DNA of 64,000 nt from Heloderma charlesbogerti (Eukaryota; Chordata; Lepidosauria; Squamata; Helodermatidae), in NCBI GenBank assembly GCA_026122225.1, contig JANEZZ010002708.1, forward strand, positions 372,001-436,000, written 5' to 3'. Each line of letters begins with the position of its first letter. Positions within the stretch are counted from its first letter, which is position 1. The notes under the pieces are model-generated. The model was not told where the DNA came from. It worked only from the letters and a program-made list of their open reading frames with translations, and did not search any database. Shown here in pieces: positions 21,646-31,722 of the stretch. A program made the position numbers and the translations under genes.

Positions 21646-22465
21646 CTGCCCCGTCTGGACCGCTTTCTGTGAGGGTGGTCTTCAGCCTGCCTCTCTAACC
21701 ATTGATGCTGCCTTTGCCTGACTCTAAGAGGGGACCCAGAGCCCTGTCTGGGTTACAGCCAATAACTCATTCATAGAAAATCAAGTGACAACTCCCATTT
21801 AAAAAAAATAATAATAATTAAGTAATGAGCCCATAATAGTCTCAGTAACTGTGATGCTCCAGGAGGGATGGGAGAAGCCTGCAATGATCCTCAGAACCAT
21901 TATTTGGCTTATCCATTCCTGTGTAATGTGGCTGAATGAGGGGAGGCTGTTATTCCCTGATAAAGTTCTGCTCAGCTAGCACTACCTCTAAGGAGTTGTG
22001 AAGTTCTTGGTCATTAAATGTGAATAAGTCTGTCAATCAAATCTACTGGCAAAACAATACAGTGTTTAGAAGCATTAAACAAGAGACCTGTCCCTCTCCT
22101 TCCCTCTGTCGTACATCCTCTTATGCATGAATTATTTGTGTCAACTGATAGTTCTGGTGAATTGAGTCCCATAAAGTTGCTGAATGGAGCTAACACCAAG
22201 TTATTCTTAGCAAATCTGCCTTGCAACATTGACTGGTCCTTGATTGACATGTAAATTCTTTAAATCTCTCTCGGCCCTCCTTGCTTTTTCCCAAGGAAAT
22301 TGGTGCTGCCATGAACAAAAGCCAGGGTCTCCAAGAATCACTTGTTTCCCAACTGCAGCTTCCATGCTGGACATCTCAGGGGAAAGTCCCCCACCCCACC
22401 CCCAAGCCATGTTCCCATCAGATCTCGTCATGAAGAAAAGGAACAGAGAAAGCTGCCACAGATCA
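21646..22465. other. No gene seen
   Basis: 21900-22060 is repeat-free and moderately AT-rich. A short (A)n(ATA)n run lies at 21800-21818. No exon or element recognised. Confidence 0.35.
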
Positions 22466-22469
22466 GGTC

Positions 22470-22655
22470 AGAGTATTTCTCCTTCTAGCCCAGTAGTGAC
22501 TGCTCTGGCTGGCAGTGGCTGTCCAGGGTCCCATACTGAGAAGGGTCTTTTCCCATCACCTGCTACCTGGTCCTTTTAGCTGCAGATGCCCAGGAGCCGA
22601 ACCTGGAACATCTGCATACAGAGCAGGTATTCTACCGCTGAGCCACAGTCCCTCC
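22470..22655 (-). mobile_element. tRNA-derived SINE (GTAGCTCAGTGG family)
   Basis: On the minus strand the head 'gactgtggctcagcggtag' (A box) and 'ggttcggctcc' (B-box region) begin near 22655. The body runs to 'gatcaggtcagagtatttct' on the plus strand, with the characteristic 'agtggctgtccagggtccca' block. Confidence 0.75.
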
Positions 22656-23336
22656 CATAAGATCTAAAACTATTGATAAGGACAGTGTAGAGTTCTGCCC
22701 CTATTTGAATCTAAGCAGGAATCACAGAAGCTGGAGGGGGCAGAAAACTTTCTGAAGCAGGAACAGGATCTGCTGCTTTTCAGCAGATACTGAACCCACT
22801 CAGGAAGGTGTGAGGCCTCTGTACCTGTGGGCAGATGCTTTTGATGGGATTCTTTGGTACTGCTGTCTCCAGTAAGAAAGACAGCAGAGGGGGGAAAAGG
22901 CAAAACAGAATGAGTATTTACTGGTCCCACATGCACACAAGATGCTATCTTTAGAATAAAAGACTCTTCTTTAGTGAAGGAAAAACAGCTCTACTCACAA
23001 ATATTCTTGCACATACAAATGCAGGCACAGCATAGAGTTTCAAACAAAGTTTGTTCAGTCTGTTTCTTTGTGTTCTACAACACTGGCAGGAGAGAGATCA
23101 AACACCTGTGCTCCCAGCAATGGAAGAGGTCAAAGAGAGACAGACAGACAAGAGGGTCGATCTACATTGCGCCCGCCATCGCAATGAATTCAGTGTCCCA
23201 TTGGGTTAAACACTCTTGCATTAAAACGTGATTATTCACTCACCCATTTTCCCTGTTGCAGTGCTTCATCGAATGCGCGAACTCGGTTCACACTCAAGCG
23301 CTATGCTGTTTTCCTGCTGTTTTCCTGCGCGCGCTT

Positions 23337-23403
23337 GTCTGATCTCGGAAGCTAAGCAGGGTCGGCCCCGGTCAGTAGTTGGATGGGCGACGCCTGGGAA
23401 TCA
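23337..23403 (+). pseudogene. 5S rRNA-like segment, left arm
   Basis: It follows vertebrate 5S rRNA from the internal promoter region to near the 3' end: GTCTGATCTCGGAAGCTAAG, then CAGGGTCGG, then AGTTGGATGGG, then GCCTGGGAAT. This spans the box A, intermediate element and box C zone of a type 1 pol III promoter. The first ~40 nt of 5S are missing, so it is not a functional rRNA gene. Confidence 0.85.
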
Positions 23404-23703
23404 GGCTTCCTGCATTGAGCAGGGGGTTGTTCTATCCCTTCAAATGAGACTAAATTTTACCCCCTCCTATGCCCTGCTGTGGATTTTTTTTTTTAAATTA
23501 AGGCGTTATCCTCTCAGAATCGAGGCTTCTCCACAATGTTTTTTTTTTCTAATTCAAGCACGATCTTCGAAGATTCGAAACTGTGAAGCTTCACAACTTT
23601 GAATCGTCAAAGATCATGCCTGAATTAGAAAAAAAAACACTGCGGAGAAGCCCCGATTCTGCGAGGATAACGCCTTAATTTTAAAAAACATCCAGAGCGG
23701 GGG

Positions 23704-24045
23704 GTAAAGGTAAAGGTGTCCCCAACCAGTCATGTCTGACTCTAGGGTGCGGTGATCATCCCCGTTTCTAAGCCGAAGAGCCAGCGCTGTCCTAAGACGC
23801 TTCCGTGGTCATGTGGCCGGCATGACTGAACACCGAGGTGCACGGAACGCTGCTACCTTTCCCGCCAAAGCGGTACCTATTTATCTACTTGCAATTTCTT
23901 GCTTTCGAACTGCTAGGTTGGCAGAAGCTGGGACTGAAGATGGGAGCTCACTCCGTCACGCAGCACTCGGGTCTCGAACTGCTGACCTGCCGACCTTCCA
24001 GTCTGCAGTTCAGCGTCTTAACCACTAAGCCACCGCGGTCCCACA
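23704..24045 (-). mobile_element. Sauria SINE, full-length-looking, with 10-bp target duplication
   Basis: Read on the minus strand from 24045 it has a tRNA-like head with A box TGGCTTAGTGG and B box GTTCGAGACC. The body contains the 'cagcttctgccaacctagca' and 'catgccggccacatgacca' blocks, and the 3' end is CCTTTACCTTTAC. Sauria SINEs are tRNA-derived squamate retroposons with a BovB-like 3' end and rely on BovB machinery. Perfect 10-bp duplications AGAGCGGGGG flank it (23694-23703 and 24046-24055). It sits inside the right arm of the palindrome, so it is younger than that structure. Confidence 0.95.
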
Positions 24046-24123
24046 AGAGCGGGGGATAGGAGGGGGTAACACTTAATCTCATTTGAAGGGATAGAACAAC
24101 CCCCTGCTCAATGCAGGAAGCCT

Positions 24124-24190
24124 GATTCCCAGGCGGTCGCCCATCCAACTACTGACCGGGGCCAACCCCGCTTAGCTTCTGAGATCAGAC
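24124..24190 (-). pseudogene. 5S rRNA-like segment, right arm
   Basis: Mirror of the left-arm segment. It keeps GGGCGACCGCCTGGGAAT, closer to canonical 5S than the left arm, which lost one C (GGGCGACGCCTGGG). The pairing of two independent copies supports a true 5S origin. Confidence 0.85.
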
Positions 24191-24699
24191 AAGCGCGCGC
24201 ACATCCAGCCCTTTGCTTGTTGCTGAGGAAATGGGAGCTGCTGAGGAAGCTATGCGATCAGTAGCCGGAAGAAGACATGGGGTGGTTGAGAGCTGTGATT
24301 GGACAGGAGGGAAATACAAACACTGCTGTATATGGACAGGCGGGGAAGGGGGACTACGACCAGATACAGTAGCAAAGGTGGAAAATCAGAGCACAATAAG
24401 GGGAAATACCAGGATATTAGGGTATTGAAAGTGGGAGCACGGAAGTGGGAAATTCCGGTTCCAATTCGAAGCGGCTACTGCATAGTGTGAAAGGCGGGCA
24501 GTGAAACCTCATTGGAAGTAAAAAAAAGGAGGTAAGTGTAGATCCAGCCAGAGAGACAAAGCGGGGGAAGGAAACCACCCTGGAAGCTATGGAGAGCCTA
24601 AGGCTAGCTATGCCCAAATTCCCATGAACTAACTGCAACCCTGCCCCTTTCCTGTAACTTGCAGATGAGGTTGCAATATTCCCAATAGCTTTTGCTTCC

Positions 24700-26275
24700 T
24701 CCTTTCCTGCCATGGAGACCTTAATGATCCTTTCTTGACTGTGCTAGGCTCCTACTCTGCATCCTAATGTCTCCAAAACAGAAATTGGGAGCAGGGGATA
24801 ATATTTTAACTGTTCCCTCAACTGCATCCGTACCAGATGCCAGGTCCTTGGGCCCTGTGAGAGCTCTACAGCTCAACACAGATGAGGATAGAAACACAAA
24901 GCTTTCCACCTAAGAGCCCAGATGCACTGAATTGCAGATGCCATTCCACCTTCCATGATCCACCCTGGAGTTTTGGTGGTGTGCAAAGATTTTATTCTCC
25001 ACTAAAGTTTTGCAAAGATGAACTGCGTCATTCCATTCGTCCCTAAAAATTACTGTATTGGGGGGGGGGCGTGGATTGGAAGGCGCAAACTGAGTTGCCC
25101 ATGCTCAACAAACAGCGTGATGCCATCTGTAACTGAAATTAAAAGTGGCCCACAATAAAGGTGATCTTGCTATCTTCTGTGCCAGAGGGCTGGTCCACCC
25201 ATGCACATTTGATCACCAGTGGATGACTGCAGCATCAAGTGTCAACATATGAATGGGCCAACACAGATCTTAACTTGTATATTCCCTCACATCATTGCAA
25301 ACACATTCCTTCTCTGCTGAGTCACTTCACACATGCAGTTGCCTGGTATCACATGCCTTGGAAGCAAATGCTGAGAAATTCCTGTGCACCTGTGTCAACC
25401 CAGGCCTTGCTCAGAAGAAGCAGATCCCACGCTAAGGCGCTAAATTAAAATTACAGCAGAATGCTATCTTGCTAGCTATGGAATATACTCAGATCATAAG
25501 CAGTTTGCTGTCCACTTTGTCGGACCAAAACATATTTTTGTCTCTGAATATTTGTTGAATGGGTTTGCTTTCTTGACTTTTCTGGTATTCAAAATTCCAC
25601 ATAGCATCTCTCTCCCTCTCCCCCACCCCATTCATTTCTGGGAACTGATTAATAGTTCAGAGAATTCCTAAATGTACTTCACTACATTTCAAAGCACACC
25701 AAATAAATTATAGCCTATACTCAGACACTAATATATTGCTCAATTACATTAACCAACGCACAACAAATGTGGAGAGAATGGGATCTCCTGTTCACTAGAG
25801 ACCATCACTGTTTCACTAACGTATTAATTAAAATATACAGAGAGGGAGAGGGACTTGCTAAATGCATAAGAGCCTGCAAAACACATCAAGCGACTAATAA
25901 CCATCACACTCGCACCTTTTGTCAAAGTACCCTTTAGGCTGCCAACTAACATAGGACTGCCAAGGGGATAAAAGCAGGGCCCCTTGGAGAAGTGCTTGGG
26001 TGCAAGAGGGTCTTTGGACGCAAGAGAGACAGTTTAAAGTTGCCATTCTGGCTTGAAGTTAACTGGGCAACTATGAGCATGCGAATCCTTGGAGAGTTTT
26101 CACACATGAGGCTTAAATTGCCTTCCTTGTGCTGTTTTTGGGAACTCCTTGATCCTGCTAATGTGGAAGAGAAAAAGTGGGAGGAACAGCGTTTGTAATG
26201 CAAATGAGCATTCTGGCCAATGCAGATTTGCATTGTAATCCCAATTGGCACAAGAACAATAGCATCATAAGTGTT
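24700..26275. other. AT-rich single-copy-looking sequence, no gene seen
   Basis: No transposon boundary or open frame above 120 codons. 25660-25990 is free of recognised repeats and could include conserved non-coding sequence, but nothing in the sequence alone proves this. Confidence 0.35.
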
Positions 26276-26279
26276 GCAA

Positions 26280-26611
26280 AGGGCATTGCATGCCATCTAG
26301 TCCAACCCCCTGTTCAGTCAAGAAATCCAGATCTAGAGGGTCCCAAGGGATAGCTATCCAGCCTCTGCTTGGTGACCTCCAGTGAGGGAGAGCCCACCAC
26401 CCCAAGTAACTGGCTCCATTCTTAAACTGCTCATAATGTTCAACTGAAATCGACCCTTCTGTAACTTAAGTAGATTAGATCTAGTCCTGCCTTCTGGGGC
26501 AACAGAAACAAGGCTTTGACTTTGCCCTTTTGTATGTAACAGCCCTTGAGAAATTTAAAAACAGTATGTCCCACCTCCATCTTCTCTCCTCCAGGCTAAG
26601 CATACCAAGTT
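26280..26611 (-). mobile_element. CR1 LINE 3' fragment, diverged
   Basis: On the plus strand the order 'catctagtccaaccccctg', 'gggagagcccaccacc', 'ctccaggctaagcatacc' is the reverse of a CR1 3' UTR and end of ORF2, with the 'tagtccaaccccctgttca' block at the 3' side. It carries many substitutions and lacks the tail. Confidence 0.75.
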
Positions 26612-26619
26612 CTTCCAAA

Positions 26620-26860
26620 TAGGGATGGGCAAATCTGTCAATTTAGGTTCCACTCCATTTCTCATTTTTTGTCCTTAAGTTTGTTTTGGATCAGTGCACA
26701 TTTTTAAAAAGTTTTCACAAAATGTTCTCTGCATTTCAGTGCACACTACTAATATACACATTTTTGTGCACGTTTCCCCAGTGTATCGTTTTTGTGCACA
26801 CTTTGCCAATGTACATATTTTTGCAAGATATTTTCCTATTATAATAAATGATGCCATGAA
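26620..26860 (+). mobile_element. TAGGGATG-type MITE fragment
   Basis: It starts TAGGGATGGGCAAATC at 26620. The interior contains 'tcagtgcacatttttaaaaa'-type words and matches 44560-44955 in reverse orientation ('tctgtcaatttaggttcc' against 'gaaactgaatttgacaga'). The far end and duplication were not found. Confidence 0.5.
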
Positions 26861-27287
26861 CCTGGCAGCAGCCATTCCATCAGGCTGCAGGAGAAGAAGG
26901 GAAGGGAAGAAGGGCCACTCCATCAGGGAGAACAGCAACTTTTGCTCTGTCTGCTCCTTGAACTGTTCCTATTCCAGTTGGTCATTAGAACAACTTTCTA
27001 ACTAGGAACTAGTGCCCAAGTCTGCTTTTTCCTCTTCTCTCCCCGTACCTTTTTACTTTTGTGTCATGCCTTTTTGTGTCATGTCTTTAAGTCTGTAAGC
27101 CTGAAGGTTGGGTGTAAAGGTTTGAGGCCCAAAGAGGCAAAGGGGGAAAAGTTCAGGCCTAGAGGCCTGGGTATTTGTTTGGTTTTTGTTGGGAGAGGGT
27201 ATCTCTGAGAGGAGTAGTTTCATTTCCCCAGTTAACTTTCATTTCTTCAGATTTGAAATAGTACCTTTGGTTTTGAGGGAGGAGGGT

Positions 27288-27295
27288 ATATAAAG
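27288..27295 (+). promoter_or_regulatory. TATA-like box duplicated by MITE insertion
   Basis: ATATAAAG occurs at 27288-27295 and again at 27963-27970. It is the target duplication of the MITE at 27296-27962 and, in the uninterrupted allele, forms GTATATAAAG. Promoter activity is untested. Confidence 0.4.
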
Positions 27296-27962
27296 TAGAG
27301 GTGTACGAAACCCCCTTACCTTGGGTCTGCGGGGGTCCGCAGGCGGAGGGGAGGCGATCCGTTCCTCCCCCTCGGAATCCTCGCTGGCCCCGGCCAGCTC
27401 CGCTCTGCGGTGAGTCCGCAGAGCTGCTGGCCAGCTCCGGCCACTGGGACGCAAATAGCGTCCGCATAGCGGGCGCCATTTGCGTCCCTGTTCTTTGCAG
27501 TAATACGCTACGTAAATCTTTACGTAGCCAATTACTGAAAAGAACAGGGATGCAGATGGCATAGCGGGCGCCATTTGCGTCCCTGTTCTTTGCAGTAATA
27601 CGCTACGTAAATCTTTACGTAGCCTATTACTGAAAAGAACAGGGATGCAGATGGCATAGCGGGCGCCATTTGCGTCCCTGTTCTTTGCAGTGATAGGCTA
27701 CGTTAAGATTTATGTAGCCTATCACAGTAAACGGCAGCGACGCAAACGGCATCCACTACACCAGACGCCATTCGCCTCCGAAGACAGGCAGGAGCAGGCA
27801 GGACAGGCAGCAGCGGCCGGCCGGCAGAAGGTAGGATCTGGCCCCACGCGGATTCCCCTGGGTGGCAGAGGTTAGTCTTACGTTCCACCGCGGACTCCGG
27901 GGGGCTGGATTCTTAGAATCTGGCCTCACTGGAGTCCGTGGCAGAATTCTCTGCCATCCTTA
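27296..27962. mobile_element. TAGGGATGT hAT-like MITE with palindrome modules, copy D
   Basis: The 667-bp element starts TAGAGGTGTACGA and ends TCTCTGCCATCCTTA, with a perfect 8-bp duplication ATATAAAG. It carries three modules, each with a 'gctacgtaaatctttacgta'-type imperfect palindrome (about 27505-27540, 27597-27634, 27690-27728). The first two are nearly identical to each other over about 90 bp, so module number has changed by tandem duplication. Confidence 0.92.
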
Positions 27963-28230
27963 ATATAAAGAGAGCGAGAGAGCCAGTAAGAGAATAGTGA
28001 GTGCAGAGTCAGAAGACCAGAGCAGGAAGAAGCAGCCCAAAGAGTCTAAATGCTGCTAGGGTAAAGGAACTTGTGTCTTGCAACTTTTGTTTTCCTTTAA
28101 TGCCTTTTCAGCTCTATTGTGTCAACACCTTTAGTTGTGATTTGCTTGTTTTAAATTTACCAGTAAACTGTTGTGTTAAACCCCAGGTGTCTGGAATGTC
28201 AATCAGCCCACGTCTACAGCCTAAACCCCA

Positions 28231-29363
28231 CGTTACTGGGAAGAGGAAGTTTAAAAGAAGGCATGTGGGACTCTTAAGGAGGCAAGAGATCCTTAGGGAG
28301 TTGCTCAGGGGGTCCAGGTCAGAAGGGCAACCCTGACACAGGGGCTGTCTGATATGGACTTTGTAAGCCATTCTGGGAGCCTCTCAGCTAGGGTAAAATG
28401 CTTCAGATAAGTAAATAAACCCATAGTTCCTGCCAGCATGCTGGCTTACAGTCTAATAGATATGATACAGAAGGAGAAAAATGAGATGGGGAGGGAGCAA
28501 GAAAATGGCAGGATGTGACTAGTAATTACAGCCCCACAAATATCCGCAGGGTGGTCCCCATCCACCACGTGTGAGAAACACACACAGTTCCCTCCGAGCA
28601 CGCGAGTCAGAGTTTATAAAACCCAGAGAGCAAAACCACTCCCCACCACCTTCTCCTCAAGCTTTCATGATGGTGGTAAAGCATTCGCTTCCACTGAGAT
28701 TGGTACCTGACACGGTGTCTCGAGTGTGTGTTACTTTGGTATGAGAGGGCTGTAAAAACGTCCACTAACAATCCAATTCCTCCTTTCATTTTTTGGTAAC
28801 GACGATAACTTCAACAAGACTGTCGGGCCACCTCTCCTGTTTTTGAAAAGTGTGATGCTGCCAGGGACTGGGGTCGGCCTGCCAGAAAGCCAAAGCAGGC
28901 CCCTTAGCTGACAAACACAGTACATGGATAGCGCAAAGCAAAGCTCTCCTTTCCCAGCCTGAAGCTTTGCTAATGAGGTCAAGCCAATGCCAAGCCGGCC
29001 GAGAAGCACACGTTGATTTGCTCATTTGATTCTATCCGGGGTTATATCCAAGCAGCAGCAGCAGCAGTATCCTGCACTCACCAAACGTATATGTAAGAGA
29101 GTCCCCCCCCCATACATTCAGGGGGCTTTAGTAGCGAAAGATCTCAATGAAGGGCTTTTGATGAAAATTAGAGGAGGGGGAGGGAGACTGAAGTAAAAGA
29201 GGGATGAAAGGCTTCCCTCTTCTTCTGTTCAGGAGCGGACAGTGCAAATTTTAAGGGCGAGAGGGTGCAGAACTCACCGGCACTCTTCCCAGGTTGACAG
29301 CTGGCCACTGCAAACCTAAGATTTTGCTATCTGAAGTGGAGCCCAAAGTGGGCTCCTCTTCAG
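28231..29363. other. No gene seen
   Basis: A (GCA)n run lies at about 29053-29066. Short frames show no domain, and no delimited transposon was recognised. Confidence 0.35.
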
Positions 29364-29415
29364 GTCCAATTCAAAGTGTTGGTACTGACCTTTAAAGCCC
29401 TAAACGGCTACCTAG
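29364..29415 (+). pseudogene. L2/CR1-type LINE ORF2 fragment
   Basis: The frame reads VQFKVLVLTFKALNGYL, a segment characteristic of the C-terminal part of L2/CR1-like ORF2 proteins. The rest of the element around it is too diverged to delimit. Confidence 0.6.
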
Positions 29416-30084
29416 TACACATCTCTCTGCTGCACTGCAGCATCCCCAGCTGCCCACATTTTCTAAACTGAAAAAGCCCCAAGGGAGGATTTACCTCACA
29501 ACATTTTCCTTGGGCTTTAAATGAGGTGCGGGAAGCCAGGAAGGCTGCAAACCATCAGAGACGTGATCGTACAATGAAAAACAGGACATTCACACTGTGT
29601 AACTCAGATAAGTGCTAGAACCCACATCCCACACACTAGAACCTTCATTGAAAAGTGCTTCACCCTTGATTTTTCCCCCCGAAAGCAATTTCGTTTCCAT
29701 CAAATTGAATGAGAATGGTTTGGGGAAAGGCAGGGTTTGGGGTGGGGCACAGCACTACAACATGCACTCTGAGGTGCCTTCAGCTGCCTCTTTCTCTCTC
29801 AATCACTTTTTCTTTCAAAGACTCCACCTACACAGTGGAGTAGTGGCAAATTTAGAGGTGCAGGCTCTCATCATAACAATCCCCACAGTCACGCCCTTAA
29901 GGAGAGTCCAAAACTGCTGATCGCTGTGTTAATCCATACGAACAAACCAGTTCTAGCATTTTCACCTCCATTAGGGACAGCTCCCCTGTAAAGCGAATGA
30001 GTCTTAATTGCCCATTCAAGACCAAGCCATCCCTGAATACTCTGTGTTACAACAGGGGTTGCTCACTGATGGGATTATTTAGTA
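29416..30084. other. No gene seen
   Basis: No repeat boundary or convincing exon. The 102-codon frame at 29612-29920 has no domain. Confidence 0.3.
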
Positions 30085-30565
30085 ATGATGGCTCCTGTTA
30101 GAAAGGCAATAGCAGAGAAAACCAAAAGGCAAAGCAGAATGAGCATTTACCAGTCCCACATGCACACAGGCTATCTTAGAATAATAAAAGGAGACCACAC
30201 CTTTCTTCAGTGAAGGAACAAAAAAACAGTTTTACTCACAAATATTCTTGCATATACAATGCAGGTACAGAGTAAAGTTTCAAAAAAGCTTGCTCAGTCC
30301 ATTTTGTGTTCCACTACACCGGCAGGAGTGAGGGAGCAAACACATGTGGTCCCAGCAATAGTGGAAGTCAGAGAGAGAGAGTGGGGGGGAGGAAGGGGAG
30401 GAGCAAAAGGAAGAAATCACAGGCAACCACACTGTAGGCTATAGAGATCCTAAGATCAGTTGTGGTCTACATTCCCCTGAATTAACTAACTGCAGCACTG
30501 CCCCCTTCCAGTAACTTGCGGATGAGGTTGCAACGTTCCCAGCACCCACAACTATATATTATTGC
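30085..30565 (+). repeat. Unnamed repeat family T, copy 2 (uninterrupted)
   Basis: It aligns to both flanks of the 23154-24549 insertion and serves as the empty-site reference. A (GA)n run sits at 30371-30381. The family is not recognised. Confidence 0.7.
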
Positions 30566-30784
30566 TGGGAAAATCCATCCCCGCCCCCAACTCCCAGCTA
30601 CTGTGAGAATTGCAGCTAAGCTCAGAGGAAACAAGGACGCCCAAGAGGGGTGGCAATGGCATCATCATACCAGCCAATCAAAAAGTCTGGGTGCCTCAGC
30701 CCGGTGAGCCCTCGCTCCACTATGCCACTCCCGGCCGACCTCAGAGGGCTCTCCCCTTCCCATAAAAAGAGGGGGGGGACAGGC

Positions 30785-30855
30785 ACAAGAAGCTGCCTTA
30801 AACCAAGTCAGACTATTGGTACAACTAGCCCAGCACTGTCTACTCCGGGGGAGGG
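30785..30855 (-). mobile_element. tRNA-derived SINE (GTAGCTCAGTGG family), 3' fragment
   Basis: 'aagaagctgccttaaaccaa' and 'gtcagactattgg' with 'agcccagcactgtctac' are the reversed 3' end of the SINE family. The tRNA head is absent. Confidence 0.6.
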
Positions 30856-31190
30856 GAGGGAATGTGGTGCCTACGAGCATCAATGCTCCCTGGACACTTT
30901 TCTTTGTGCTTGCTAAAGTGCCCCATCCCTCCCCACTCTTCTTTCAATGAACACAATGGGAAACTGAGATTGCTGTGAAATAGGTTTGTGCTGGTGCTAA
31001 AAACTGTGGGTTCAAAGGAGTAGTTTAGTGGGGGGGGCTCAAACCCTACCTCTGCCTTGTACTAGGCTTTGGGGGCAGGTTACGTGTCCTTTGCCACGCC
31101 TCCCATGGCAGCCATTTTGTGGTGGTGCCCAGGACAGTTTGTCAAATTGCCAAATGAGCCCATGTGGCCCAAAAAAGGTCACCCACCCCC

Positions 31191-31408
31191 CAGTGGAGGC
31201 AGGTGGCTCCGATTCCAGTGGGGCTGTTGAATCCATTCTGGGTTTCAGTCAGAACCAGCCAGACCTCTAAAGGAGCTCTCCAAGGTGCTGAACATGACTG
31301 GGGGGGTTCAGCACCTTGGACAGCTCCTTTAGAGGTCTGGCTGGTTCTGACTGAAACCCAGAAATGGATTCACAGCCCCGCCGAAATCGGAGCCACCAGC
31401 CTCCACTG
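31191..31408. mobile_element. Palindromic hAT-like MITE (CAGTGGAGG family), copy 2
   Basis: The 218-bp element runs from CAGTGGAGGC to GCCTCCACTG. The arms are almost perfectly complementary: 'aaccagccagacctctaaag' pairs with 'ctttagaggtctggctggtt'. Flanks ccaccccc (31183-31190) and cctgcccc (31409-31416) agree at 6 of 8. The arms pair better than in the other copies, so this is the least decayed. Confidence 0.85.
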
Positions 31409-31489
31409 CCTGCCCCTGGTGTTCACAGACCAGCGGGGGCTCTCCGGAGTCTTACGCAGGTGTTGCTTCTCGTCACCTGCTACCCAAGA

Positions 31490-31722
31490 TCCTTTCAACT
31501 GGAAGGAAATGGCAGGGATTGAACCTGGGACCTTCATACCGGACCTGTGCTCTACCACCAAGTGGTGGCGCCTCCCTAAAGGCAGGAGCACAGAACCTAG
31601 GAAGCGGCCTTGTACTGGGTCAGACCATTGGTGCATCTATCCCAGTATTGTTCACACTGACTGGTGGTGGCTCCCCAGGGGCTCTGGTGGAGAAAGGCCT
31701 TTCCCATCACCGGCTACCTGAT
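31490..31722 (-). mobile_element. tRNA-derived SINE (GTAGCTCAGTGG family)
   Basis: The plus strand shows the reversed order: 'ggattgaacctgggaccttc' (B-box side), 'tgctctaccaccaagtgg' (A-box side), then a second piece 'gtcagaccattggtgcatc' and 'cacactgactggtggtggct'. Two adjacent or rearranged copies are possible. Confidence 0.6.

Larger units (their letters stand above)
23327..24200. repeat. Long palindrome with 5S rRNA-like arms (foldback structure)
   Basis: The left arm starts GCGCGCGCTTGTCTGATCTC and the right arm ends with its near-complement GAGATCAGACAAGCGCGCGC. The symmetry centre is 'tgtgaagcttcaca' at 23582-23595. Left arm is about 260 bp; the right arm is about the same after removing a 342-bp SINE plus one 10-bp duplication. 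From the outside inwards each arm has a 5S-rRNA-like segment, a CTGCATTGAGCAGGGGGTTG block like a CR1 3' end, an AT-rich part with a homopolymer, and the centre. Confidence 0.85.
23154..24549. mobile_element. 1.4-kb insertion with GATCTACA terminal inverted repeats
   Basis: The insertion begins GGGTCGATCTACA and ends TGTAGATCCAGCC; these 13-bp ends are inverted repeats matching 11 of 13. Its limits are supported by comparison with the unbroken paralogue at 30085-30565. No transposase frame is present. A target duplication could not be resolved in the purine-rich flank. It contains the palindrome at 23327-24200, either as an intrinsic part or as a second insertion. Confidence 0.6.
22850..24695 (+). 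repeat. Unnamed repeat family T, copy 1, interrupted by a 1.4-kb insertion
   Basis: 22850-23153 aligns with about 30085-30385 and 24550-24695 aligns with about 30385-30540. Shared blocks are 'acaaatattcttgca', 'gtcccacatgcacaca' and 'gtaacttgc.gatgaggttgc'. The copy at 30085 is continuous across the point where this one is broken, so 23154-24549 is an insertion. Confidence 0.75.
27110..28230 (+). repeat. Promoter-bearing LTR-like segment split by a MITE
   Basis: A GGGTATATAAAG motif followed by 'agagcgagagagccag' and, further on, 'accagtaaactgttgtg' resembles a U3-R-U5 layout. A MITE (27296-27962) splits it at the TATA-like box. LTR termini were not found, so this could equally be a cellular promoter or chance. 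Confidence 0.25.

Noticed and set aside
23704..24045. Functional tRNA gene
   Set aside because: A and B boxes are present, but they belong to the head of a Sauria SINE with a long non-tRNA body and a target duplication.
23337..24190. Functional 5S rRNA genes
   Set aside because: The 5' third of 5S is missing in both copies, and they are embedded in a palindrome.
23130..24560. Target duplication for the 1.4-kb insertion
   Set aside because: The flanks are both purine-rich (agacaaga and agagagac) but match at only 4 of 8 positions, so no duplication is claimed.
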